Source: Nitrospirota bacterium
Lineage (GTDB): Bacteria; Nitrospirota; Nitrospiria; Nitrospirales; UBA8639
Length of the DNA: 5,054 nt
Assembly (NCBI GenBank): GCA_029879555.1
Contig: JAOUQB010000218.1
Span: 1-5,054, forward strand
Reading direction: 5' to 3'
Part shown: positions 1 through 5,054 of the stretch, piece by piece
Position numbering within the stretch: position 1 is the first letter of the stretch
How the letters are laid out: each line of letters opens with the position of its first letter
The notes under the pieces: generated by a model
What the model was told of the DNA's origin: nothing
The model's input: only the letters and a program-made list of their open reading frames with translations
Database searches by the model: none
Translations under genes and position numbers: made by a program

Positions 1-477
1 TTCAAGTAGGCATTGCTCCTGATAGAATTTTTCCAGTTTTCCATTAACAATCTTTTCCCAGGACGCTTCGGGTTTGCCAGATTCTTTGACTTGAGCCAAA
101 TAGATATTCTTTTCCCGTTGAATCAAGTCCTCGGGAATATCTTCTCGTTTGACGAAAGCTGGTTGAGATGCGGCAATTTGTAGGGCAACCTCTTTGACGA
201 AGGCTTGGAATTCCTCGTTCCGGGCGACGAAGTCCGTTTCGCAATTGACTTCTAGCAGGACGCCAATTTTTGACCCGGCGTGGATATAAGAAGAGATAAG
301 GCCTTCTTTGGTTTCCCGCCCGGCTTTCTTTTGGGCGGAGGCCAACCCTTTTTGGCGTAACAGGTCAATGGCTTTTTCAATGTCACTTCCCGTATCTTGC
401 AAGGCTTTTTGACAATCAAGAATGCCTGCCCCAGTTTTTCCTCGCAATTCTTTCACCAGGGCGCTCAAACTAGACAT
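1..477 (-). CDS. tsf: Elongation factor Ts, C-terminus cut off by the window edge
   Basis: EF-Ts is the guanine nucleotide exchange factor that recycles cytoplasmic EF-Tu from its GDP form to its GTP form during translation elongation. The visible 159 codons read without interruption from ATG at 475-477 to position 1. The N-terminal UBA-like domain is clear, with LRGKTGAGILDCQKAL at residues 11-26. The EF-Tu-contacting signature TDFVARN is at residues 81-87, and a family-typical VNGKLEKFYQEQCLLE block closes the visible part (144-159). The start is supported by AGGAGAG (485-491), 7 nt upstream, and by the usual short N-terminus before the UBA domain. It lies 60 bp downstream of rpsB on the same strand, the classic rpsB-tsf order, and no terminator is visible between them. 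Whether this is the short (about 200 aa) or long (about 280 aa) form cannot be told because the end is outside the window. Confidence 0.98.
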   Translation of the reverse strand, partial: MSSLSALVKELRGKTGAGILDCQKALQDTGSDIEKAIDLLRQKGLASAQKKAGRETKEGLISSYIHAGSKIGVLLEVNCETDFVARNEEFQAFVKEVALQIAASQPAFVKREDIPEDLIQREKNIYLAQVKESGKPEASWEKIVNGKLEKFYQEQCLLE

Positions 478-537
478 ACGCGTACTCTCCTACTCAAGTA
501 ATGTGGATTGATGAACAAACAATGACCTCGCAACCCC

Positions 538-1320
538 CTATACGGGTTGGATGTTTTCAGAGGCCATAACCTCTTCCGGTCCTGATCCGAGTGTTTCAGA
601 AAGAACGCTTTCTCCGTTGGATGACGCATCTTGGCGTTTCCGGCGTAACTCGGTCCCTTCAATGCAGGCATCTGCGATTTGCGCGGTGAACAGTTTGAGT
701 GATCGGATCGCATCGTCATTGCCAGGGATGGGGAAATCGACGCCTTCTGGGTCGCAATTGGTATCAACAAGGGCAATGACCGGGATGCCTAAGCGATTCG
801 CCTCTTTGACTGTAATATGTTGGATTCGTGTGTCCAAAATGTAAATGCAGCCTGGGATATCCTTCATGTTTTTGATGCCACTCAGATATTTTTCTAATTT
901 GGCTTGCTCTTTTTTCATTTTGACAATTTCTTTTTTCTTGTGCCGCTCGTAGGTTCCGTCTGTTTCGGCGGCTTCCAGCTTTTTGAGCTGGGTAATACTC
1001 TTGCGTAGCGTTTGGAAATTGGTGAGCATACCACCTAGCCATCGTTGGTTGACGAAATGCATTCCGCAACGATTGGCTTCTTCTTCGACAATACTCATGG
1101 CTTGCCGTTTGGTCCCAACAAATAAGACTGATTCACCTCGAGCGACTGAGTCTCGCGTAAATTCGTAGGCCTTTTGAAAGCATTGCATCGTGATTTGCAA
1201 ATCAATGATATAAATGCCGTTCTTCTCACCAAAAATATAGCGCTTCATCTTTGGGTTCCATCGATTGGTTTGATGCCCAAAGTGAACTCCAGCTTCCAAT
1301 AACGATTTAATCGTGACCAT
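538..1320 (-). CDS. rpsB: 30S ribosomal protein S2
   Basis: S2 is a late-assembling protein of the 30S subunit head/body junction, needed for S1 binding and translation initiation. The 260-residue product has the family signatures in order: LLEAGVHFGHQTNRWNPKM (7-25), GIYIIDL (35-41), LFVGTKRQA (66-74), QRWLGGMLTNF (92-102), and the second signature region ALVDTNCDPEGVDFPIPGNDDA (183-204, apart from its context). Residues 103-156 form the lysine- and glutamate-rich coiled-coil hairpin typical of S2. The last 30 or so residues, after ELRRKR, are a poorly conserved polar and acidic tail, common in S2. I chose ATG at 1318-1320 (MVTIKSLLEAG) over the in-frame GTG at 1335, because it matches the usual S2 N-terminus and follows a purine-rich GGGTGGGAAG with 7 nt spacing. 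It heads the rpsB-tsf transcription unit. Confidence 0.99.
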   Translation of the reverse strand: MVTIKSLLEAGVHFGHQTNRWNPKMKRYIFGEKNGIYIIDLQITMQCFQKAYEFTRDSVARGESVLFVGTKRQAMSIVEEEANRCGMHFVNQRWLGGMLTNFQTLRKSITQLKKLEAAETDGTYERHKKKEIVKMKKEQAKLEKYLSGIKNMKDIPGCIYILDTRIQHITVKEANRLGIPVIALVDTNCDPEGVDFPIPGNDDAIRSLKLFTAQIADACIEGTELRRKRQDASSNGESVLSETLGSGPEEVMASENIQPV

Positions 1321-1348
1321 AGCGGATCTTCCCACCCCCTTCCAGGAA

Positions 1349-1377
1349 AATATAGATTAACACCAGCCTATTGTCTT
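1349..1377 (-). promoter_or_regulatory. Probable sigma70-type promoter of rpsB-tsf
   Basis: On the minus strand, AAGACA (1377-1372) and TATATT (1354-1349) are separated by 17 nt. An A/T-rich stretch (about 1381-1393) sits directly upstream of the -35 element, where an UP element would lie; that is usual for strong ribosomal promoters. Transcription would begin near position 1342, giving a leader of only about 20 nt that consists mainly of the SD region. The -35 box is imperfect (AAGACA against TTGACA), so this is a pattern-based prediction. A longer leader from a promoter further upstream, with S2 autoregulation, cannot be excluded. Confidence 0.5.
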
Positions 1378-1441
1378 TACTGAAATTTTTTCGAGTGCGT
1401 GTTGGTTCAAATGGGACCGGCAGGAGACAATGCGGCAAGTT

Positions 1442-1451
1442 TGTCTAGACA
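1442..1451. repeat. Perfect 10-bp palindrome TGTCTAGACA in the divergent intergenic region
   Basis: TGTCTAGACA is its own reverse complement. It lies about 65 bp upstream of the predicted rpsB -35 box and about 200 bp upstream of the rightward promoter. It does not extend into a longer symmetric arm, so it could be a small operator half-site pair or chance. A second, shorter palindrome TTCATGAA lies at 1478-1485. No regulator can be named. Confidence 0.25.
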
Positions 1452-1577
1452 GGCAGGTTATTCCAAGTGAAGAGTCATTCATGAAATCTACGTAAATTAA
1501 TAGGATGCACCTAAACCGAGCAACCTTACCATAGTGAGAAAAACCAATTCAAGTCTTTGCTTGTTCTCATTCTTTTG

Positions 1578-1663
1578 TAAGGAGGTCGCCTTTGAGGATT
1601 TATGTAATTTTCGCCCCCGAAAAGTCAGGGCATTTCAAGATCTCCGACCTTTTGACTCTATGA
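1578..1663 (+). other. Perfect Shine-Dalgarno sequence followed by a 23-codon TTG reading frame
   Basis: TAAGGAGGT (1578-1586) is complementary over nine bases to the 3' end of bacterial 16S rRNA, stronger than the SD of any assigned gene here. Five nt later, TTG (1592-1594) opens a frame encoding MRIYVIFAPEKSGHFKISDL plus three residues, ending at TGA 1661-1663. An alternative is the minimal frame ATG-TAA at 1602-1607, which is further away (15 nt). No promoter was recognised upstream, and the frame ends inside the predicted promoter of the proA-like gene. It may be a small peptide gene, a relic, or chance. I could not relate the peptide to any family. Confidence 0.2.
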
Positions 1664-1680
1664 GACCTCATGGCTATAGT
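1652..1680 (+). promoter_or_regulatory. Strong sigma70-type promoter of the proA-like gene
   Basis: TTGACT (1652-1657) and TATAGT (1675-1680) are separated by exactly 17 nt. Each hexamer has one mismatch to TTGACA/TATAAT. Transcription would begin near 1687, leaving a leader of about 37 nt before the ATG at 1724. AAGGAG lies at 1711-1716. The leader has a T/C-rich stretch (1688-1705) and no evident riboswitch. The downstream methyltransferase gene is probably read from the same promoter. Confidence 0.65.
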
Positions 1681-1723
1681 CAATGCCGTTTTCCTCTTTT
1701 TCTTGTCATAAAGGAGTGTGGAT

Positions 1724-3079
1724 ATGGTTGAAATTCCTTTGAAACTTTACGTGCAGGGTTTGTTGAAAGAAGCGAAGTCTGTGGCTCGTCCCATGGCCTG
1801 CCTATCTCCTCAAAAGAAACATCAAGCCTTGCAGGCGATGGCTGACGCTTTAGTGGCCCAAACGGCCGATATTCTCGAGGCCAATGAACGGGATGTCGAA
1901 GAGATTTCGAAGGAAGGGGATAAGCAAGTCCATCGGCAGGAAGTCGAGCGAATTCGCATTGATGAAGATGACGTCCAAGCCATGGTTGAGCTTCTACTAG
2001 ATTTTCTGGCCTATCCGGATCCCATTGGAGAAATGAGCCAAGCTTGGATGACGCCAGATGGGATGCATGTGCATACGGTACGTGCGCCTATTGGTGTGTT
2101 GGGCGTGATCTCAGATATGGGGCCATTCATGACCGTTCAATCCATGGGGATGTGCTTGAAAACAAACAATGTCTGTGTCTATCGAGGTGGGCCGGAGTGG
2201 TTGCAAACCAACGTAGCCTTGTTTCGTTGCCTCAAGGAAGTCGCAGTAAAACAGGGCGTACCGGAAGGAGCCCTCATGTTTATCGACCGAGCGGCTCCTG
2301 AGGCAGCTTTGGAAGTGGCTCGGCAGGTTCAGTATGTTCAGGCAGTGATTCCTCGGGGCCGGGCGAGTTTGCGAAATGGGATTCTTGAACATGCTCGGGT
2401 ACCCGTGATTGGTTTTGACGGTGGGTTGTGCCATGTCTATGTTGATCAGCATGCTGATATTCCGCTTGCCCAGACGATTGTCGTTAATGCCAAGGTTCAG
2501 GCTCCTACGGCGGCCAATGCGATGGATACGGTTCTTGTGCATCGGGATGTCTCTCGGCATCTTTTGCCTGGGTTAACCCGACGACTTCTTCAGGAATATC
2601 GTGTTGTCTTAAATGGATGCCCTAAAACAGTCTCGATGCTAGGTGTATTAGAGATGACTGGTCATTTAGGGATAAAAGATGCCGTGGAAGCGGATTGGGA
2701 CAAAAAATATCAATCATTGGCTATGAATATAAAAGTGGTGAAAGACCGCCAGGAAGCTTTAGATCACATTGCCAAATATGCTCCAGGGCATACTGATACG
2801 ATTGTGACCCGAGACTATGATTTTGCGATGCAGTTTGCACGGGAGGTAGATTCAAGTGCGGTTCTAATCAATGCGTCCACGCGTCTCAACGGGGGCGAGC
2901 AATTTGGGTTGGGGCCTGAGCTTGGGACGAATAGTCGACGCCTTCATGCGCGTGGGCCTCTGACGCTGTCGAAGCTTACGATTGAAAAGTATCTAGTCCT
3001 TGGAACCGGGCAACTTCAGCATCCTCATCCTATTCCCTCGGCCTACGAAGATGCGATGATGTTGTCTTCAAAATTCTAA
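1724..3079 (+). CDS. proA-like: ProA-family (gamma-glutamyl phosphate reductase-like) protein lacking the catalytic cysteine
   Basis: Canonical ProA is the cytoplasmic NADPH-dependent enzyme that reduces gamma-glutamyl phosphate to glutamate-5-semialdehyde in proline synthesis. The 451-residue product aligns by eye along the whole family: MADALVAQTADILEAN (39-54), PDPIGE (98-103), RAPIGVLGVI (120-129), the cofactor-side VYRGG (152-156), VIPRGRASL (208-216), GGLCHVYVDQHAD (234-246), GHTDTIVTRDY (about 355-365), and the C-terminal FGLGPELGTNSRRLHARGP. At the active site, however, the usual P-S-V-C-N-A is PTAANA (261-266), so the nucleophilic Cys is Ala264. The usual Y-E-[AS]-R-P-N-V is SDMGPFM (130-136). 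It is somewhat longer than typical ProA (about 415-420 aa), with a C-terminal extension of about 20 residues. ATG 1724 is preferred over GTG 1718 because AAGGAG (1711-1716) sits 7 nt before it. The frame is intact and no proB is adjacent. Family assignment is firm; classical ProA activity is doubtful and a changed or non-catalytic role is inferred. Confidence 0.88.
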   Translation: MVEIPLKLYVQGLLKEAKSVARPMACLSPQKKHQALQAMADALVAQTADILEANERDVEEISKEGDKQVHRQEVERIRIDEDDVQAMVELLLDFLAYPDPIGEMSQAWMTPDGMHVHTVRAPIGVLGVISDMGPFMTVQSMGMCLKTNNVCVYRGGPEWLQTNVALFRCLKEVAVKQGVPEGALMFIDRAAPEAALEVARQVQYVQAVIPRGRASLRNGILEHARVPVIGFDGGLCHVYVDQHADIPLAQTIVVNAKVQAPTAANAMDTVLVHRDVSRHLLPGLTRRLLQEYRVVLNGCPKTVSMLGVLEMTGHLGIKDAVEADWDKKYQSLAMNIKVVKDRQEALDHIAKYAPGHTDTIVTRDYDFAMQFAREVDSSAVLINASTRLNGGEQFGLGPELGTNSRRLHARGPLTLSKLTIEKYLVLGTGQLQHPHPIPSAYEDAMMLSSKF

Positions 3080-3127
3080 TTTTTATTTATTGGTCCATCA
3101 ACATCGACTGTATTGAGCAAAAATGTG

Positions 3128-4615
3128 ATGGCAGATGGGGGGGAGACCCGTCAAACTTTGGATGAGTCACTCATCCTGTATTTGCGATCATGGGGGTTGA
3201 AGGATTTTTTTGATGAAGCCTCCTACTATGAATGGCAACGTACCACCCTGTCGTCTCAAGACTTGCAGGCGTTGCAATTGTTGGTTGAGCGACGCCAGGG
3301 TGGTGAAAATGAAGAAGCAGATATTCAATTTTATGATTTGTTAGCCAAGCCGCCACTTCTCCCTGTCCTTTATTCTCAACGCTTCGACTATTTTCTGAAA
3401 ATTGGTGCCCTTCTTTCTCCGCGACTGTCGTCGGCAGAGCAGGTACTGGATTTTGGATGCGGGGTAGGAATTCTTACCTGCTTCTTTGCTCAGCAACATC
3501 CTGGCGTGCAATTTCTCGGGCTTGATCGATCAGCTCGGTCAATTGAAATGGCGCAAGCTGAAGCAAGGAAAAGGCTTCTTCCGAATGTGGAATTCCGTGT
3601 GACTCGGGGTTCTATCCTCCCATCTGATGGCCTCTACGATTGTATTCTTTCAACCCAAGCCTTATTACAATCCGAACAAGAGCCGGGTTTGCCCAGTGTC
3701 AAATGGCAGACGTTTGAGAGGGACAAGGATTCTGGTCGCCAAGAGAAACTTGAAGACCGGACAGGGCTCAATATACGTTTGGATGCGATTCTTCATGCGC
3801 TTTCGCCTGGCGGGCGATTGATCTGTTTTGAAAAGACGTGGAATCTTGGTCGGCGAATATTTTTCCAACGAGCCCTGAGTAGGCGAGGGCTTTCCCTTGT
3901 TGTAGATCCCGCACCCTGTTCGTACCGTGAATTAGGTGAATGGCGAATTGACGGTCCGCTCTATGAGGCCTCTCGTGATGAGGCGGCTGGGTCATCTGTG
4001 TGGAATGAAGCCCCCTATCAGAACGAGGGTGAAACCCTCTATCGATGCGTTGGAACCAGGGCGAGACGAATGGGTGAAGAATTGGGTACGAGCCAGCCTC
4101 AGGAGACTGTTCGTGGATACCATGCGATCTACGGATCATGGTATTTCCGGGTTGGTGTGTGGGAGGAGGCACTAGCCTGGGGATGGATTGAAACGGATTC
4201 AGGTTTCAGCGGATTAGTGCTCGCGAGTCACGGGGAGAGACTGATCATTGTTCAGTTACTGGAGAACGTTCGAAATCTGCAAGAGTCAGAATTCGAGGAA
4301 TTCCTGAACAACGGTTGGGGGCAATATGTACAAGACTCCCCTCATGACTTCATGCCAGGCTATGAAAATCATGTGCCTTCCACGCAGGGTATGTATGAGG
4401 CCCTTCCACAGAAAATTATTCAGCAGGAGGCCACTTTTTCGGATGGGCACGGAAAAGAAATGCATATTGAGGTTGGAGTTACCAAAACTTTGCACTACCT
4501 CTATTGGGCCAATACCTACGATCAACGCCAATTGGTTCTTATGGATGCAACTGGGAAGGAGATGCTACACGAATATTATCAAGAATCTCTTGAGTCGGCT
4601 CAAGGGTATGCCTAG
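3128..4615 (+). CDS. SAM-dependent methyltransferase-like protein with an unrecognised C-terminal half
   Basis: The 495-residue product contains a class I (Rossmann-fold) methyltransferase core. Motif I is VLDFGCGVG (106-114). FLGLDRSARSIEMAQ follows, with the acidic residue at about 133 expected to bind the SAM ribose. A motif-IV-like YDCILSTQALL begins near 170, and SPGGRLICFE lies at 226-235. A charged insertion of about 30 residues separates the last two. An N-terminal helical segment of about 100 residues precedes the core. From about residue 326 (GYHAIYGSWYF) onward lies a Trp/Glu-rich, probably beta-rich region that I cannot assign. The substrate is unknown. It begins 48 bp after the proA-like stop with no terminator between, so co-transcription is likely. 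The start is uncertain: TTG 3113 would add five residues, GTG 3125 would add one, and none of these starts has a convincing SD. No signal peptide or membrane segment is evident, so it is probably cytoplasmic. Confidence 0.75.
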   Translation: MADGGETRQTLDESLILYLRSWGLKDFFDEASYYEWQRTTLSSQDLQALQLLVERRQGGENEEADIQFYDLLAKPPLLPVLYSQRFDYFLKIGALLSPRLSSAEQVLDFGCGVGILTCFFAQQHPGVQFLGLDRSARSIEMAQAEARKRLLPNVEFRVTRGSILPSDGLYDCILSTQALLQSEQEPGLPSVKWQTFERDKDSGRQEKLEDRTGLNIRLDAILHALSPGGRLICFEKTWNLGRRIFFQRALSRRGLSLVVDPAPCSYRELGEWRIDGPLYEASRDEAAGSSVWNEAPYQNEGETLYRCVGTRARRMGEELGTSQPQETVRGYHAIYGSWYFRVGVWEEALAWGWIETDSGFSGLVLASHGERLIIVQLLENVRNLQESEFEEFLNNGWGQYVQDSPHDFMPGYENHVPSTQGMYEALPQKIIQQEATFSDGHGKEMHIEVGVTKTLHYLYWANTYDQRQLVLMDATGKEMLHEYYQESLESAQGYA

Positions 4616-4648
4616 GTGCTTCTGCCACTTTTCTCACCCACAGAAATT

Positions 4649-4972
4649 CTATAAGTCCTCGGAAACAAGGAGTTGAAATAATCGACGCTGTGATTGAGCA
4701 TAGCAAGCGATGGCGTCATAGGCTTCTTGTTTGAGCCCCGGAGAAAGCTCTATCCAATTCGAGGGAAGCCCGATAGTTAACATTTGGCCATTATCGTAAA
4801 TGTTGGTAACTGTTCCCTTTTGGAGCTGAGCCAAGAGTAGGTCGCCCTCAGAATCTCCCTGACAGGCTGGTTTTTGAGAGGCCGTAACCGTGGAAGGTTG
4901 TTGCGGATACTTAATGGAGACGGTTCCTGCCCAGAGAAACAAGCCCAAGATTGAAAATATGACAAATCGCAT
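4649..4972 (-). CDS. Small exported or membrane-anchored hypothetical protein
   Basis: The 107-residue product begins MRFVIFSILGLFLWAGTVSI, a short basic end followed by a hydrophobic run of about 16 residues. This fits a signal peptide or N-terminal anchor; no lipobox cysteine follows, and a clean cleavage site is not obvious. The mature part is soluble, with a low-complexity linker (22-36), then GTVTNIYDNGQMLTIGLPSNWIEL-type sequence from residue 53 (probably beta strands) and an amphipathic helix around 79-98. Cysteines at 37 and 90 could form a disulfide in the periplasm. I do not recognise a family. The start is well supported: GGAGG (4979-4983 on the complement) lies 6 nt before ATG 4970-4972. 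The gene converges on the methyltransferase gene, with 33 bp between the stops. Its SD lies inside a predicted hairpin, suggesting controlled translation. Confidence 0.65.
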   Translation of the reverse strand: MRFVIFSILGLFLWAGTVSIKYPQQPSTVTASQKPACQGDSEGDLLLAQLQKGTVTNIYDNGQMLTIGLPSNWIELSPGLKQEAYDAIACYAQSQRRLFQLLVSEDL

Positions 4973-4974
4973 GT

Positions 4975-5009
4975 GCTTCCTCCCCTAAAAAGAGAAGGGT
5001 GGAGGAAGC
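4975..5009 (-). promoter_or_regulatory. Predicted SD-sequestering hairpin upstream of the small exported protein gene
   Basis: Read on the minus strand, GCTTCCTCC (5009-5001) is the exact reverse complement of GGAGGAAGC (4983-4975). Three or four more pairs (CCCT with AGGG) are possible across a 2-nt bulge, closing a T-rich loop of about nine bases. The 3' arm contains the complete SD, and the stem ends two bases before the ATG, so a folded mRNA would hide the ribosome binding site. It is not an intrinsic terminator on either strand because no T tract follows the stem. The structure is read directly from the sequence; the regulatory role is inference. Confidence 0.5.
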
Positions 5010-5054
5010 CACGGAAGACCGTAAATACCTCAAATGGATTGCAAAAAAAACATT
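5010..5054. other. Noncoding right edge of the window with an A8 tract
   Basis: This stretch is upstream of the small exported protein gene. It has a run of eight A on the plus strand (5043-5050) and a weak -10-like TATTTA on the minus strand (5027-5022), with only a T-run at the -35 spacing. I see no reliable promoter or gene here; the real promoter may lie beyond the window. Confidence 0.3.

Noticed and set aside
478..537. Possible separate promoter for tsf in the rpsB-tsf gap
   Set aside because: No -35/-10 pair with acceptable spacing and match was found; co-transcription with rpsB explains the arrangement.
551..1168. Plus-strand and alternative minus-strand frames inside rpsB
   Set aside because: They are shadows of the unmistakable S2 coding sequence and lack their own ribosome binding sites.
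1718..1723. GTG at 1718 as start of the proA-like gene
   Set aside because: It is only 1 nt from the AAGGAG site, whereas ATG at 1724 has ideal 7-nt spacing.
1534..1731. A 65-codon plus-strand reading frame overlapping the start of the proA-like gene
   Set aside because: It starts at GTG with no SD, runs through the predicted promoter and the SD of the proA-like gene, and its composition does not look protein-like.
2111..2560. 149-codon minus-strand frame opposite the proA-like gene
   Set aside because: It lies antisense to a firmly assigned conserved coding region; no SD or recognisable domain was seen.
3768..4172. 134-codon minus-strand frame opposite the methyltransferase-like gene
   Set aside because: His/Pro/Arg-rich translation typical of an antisense shadow; the sense strand carries the methyltransferase motifs.
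4616..4648. Possible bidirectional terminator between the convergent genes
   Set aside because: Only a 3-4 bp stem with a bulge (GTG..CAC) followed by TTTT is present; too weak to call an intrinsic terminator.

Overview
This is a bacterial chromosomal window with moderate GC content, roughly half by eye. Its genes begin with ordinary Shine-Dalgarno (SD) sites, and two sigma70-type promoters can be read upstream of them. The ribosomal protein and elongation factor sequences are clearly bacterial. Their style, the solitary proA-like gene and the base composition would fit a Nitrospirota-like or similar environmental Gram-negative lineage. That placement is only an impression and cannot be settled from the sequence alone.

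Layout. Positions 1-1320 (minus strand) carry the conserved translation pair rpsB (ribosomal protein S2) then tsf (elongation factor Ts); tsf runs off the left edge of the window. Positions 1321-1723 form a divergent intergenic region. It holds a compact rpsB promoter with an AT-rich upstream stretch, a strong TTGACT-17-TATAGT promoter facing right, a short palindrome, and an unexplained perfect SD sequence. Positions 1724-3079 (plus strand) encode a full-length member of the gamma-glutamyl phosphate reductase (ProA) family. Positions 3128-4615 (plus strand) encode a two-part protein with an N-terminal SAM-dependent methyltransferase fold and a C-terminal half I do not recognise. No terminator separates the two genes, so they are probably co-transcribed. 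Positions 4649-4972 (minus strand) encode a small, probably exported protein that converges on the methyltransferase gene. No RNA gene, CRISPR array or mobile element is visible.

Main point of interest. The ProA-family protein keeps the fold-level signatures of the family, but the residue at the catalytic cysteine position is alanine and the usual Y-E-[AS]-R-P-N block is also replaced. The reading frame is intact, it has a near-consensus promoter and an ideal SD, and it lies beside a methyltransferase rather than proB. This looks like a maintained, repurposed ProA paralogue (a pseudoenzyme or an enzyme with changed chemistry), possibly working with the methyltransferase-like protein. A second notable signal is a hairpin that would bury the SD of the small exported protein gene.
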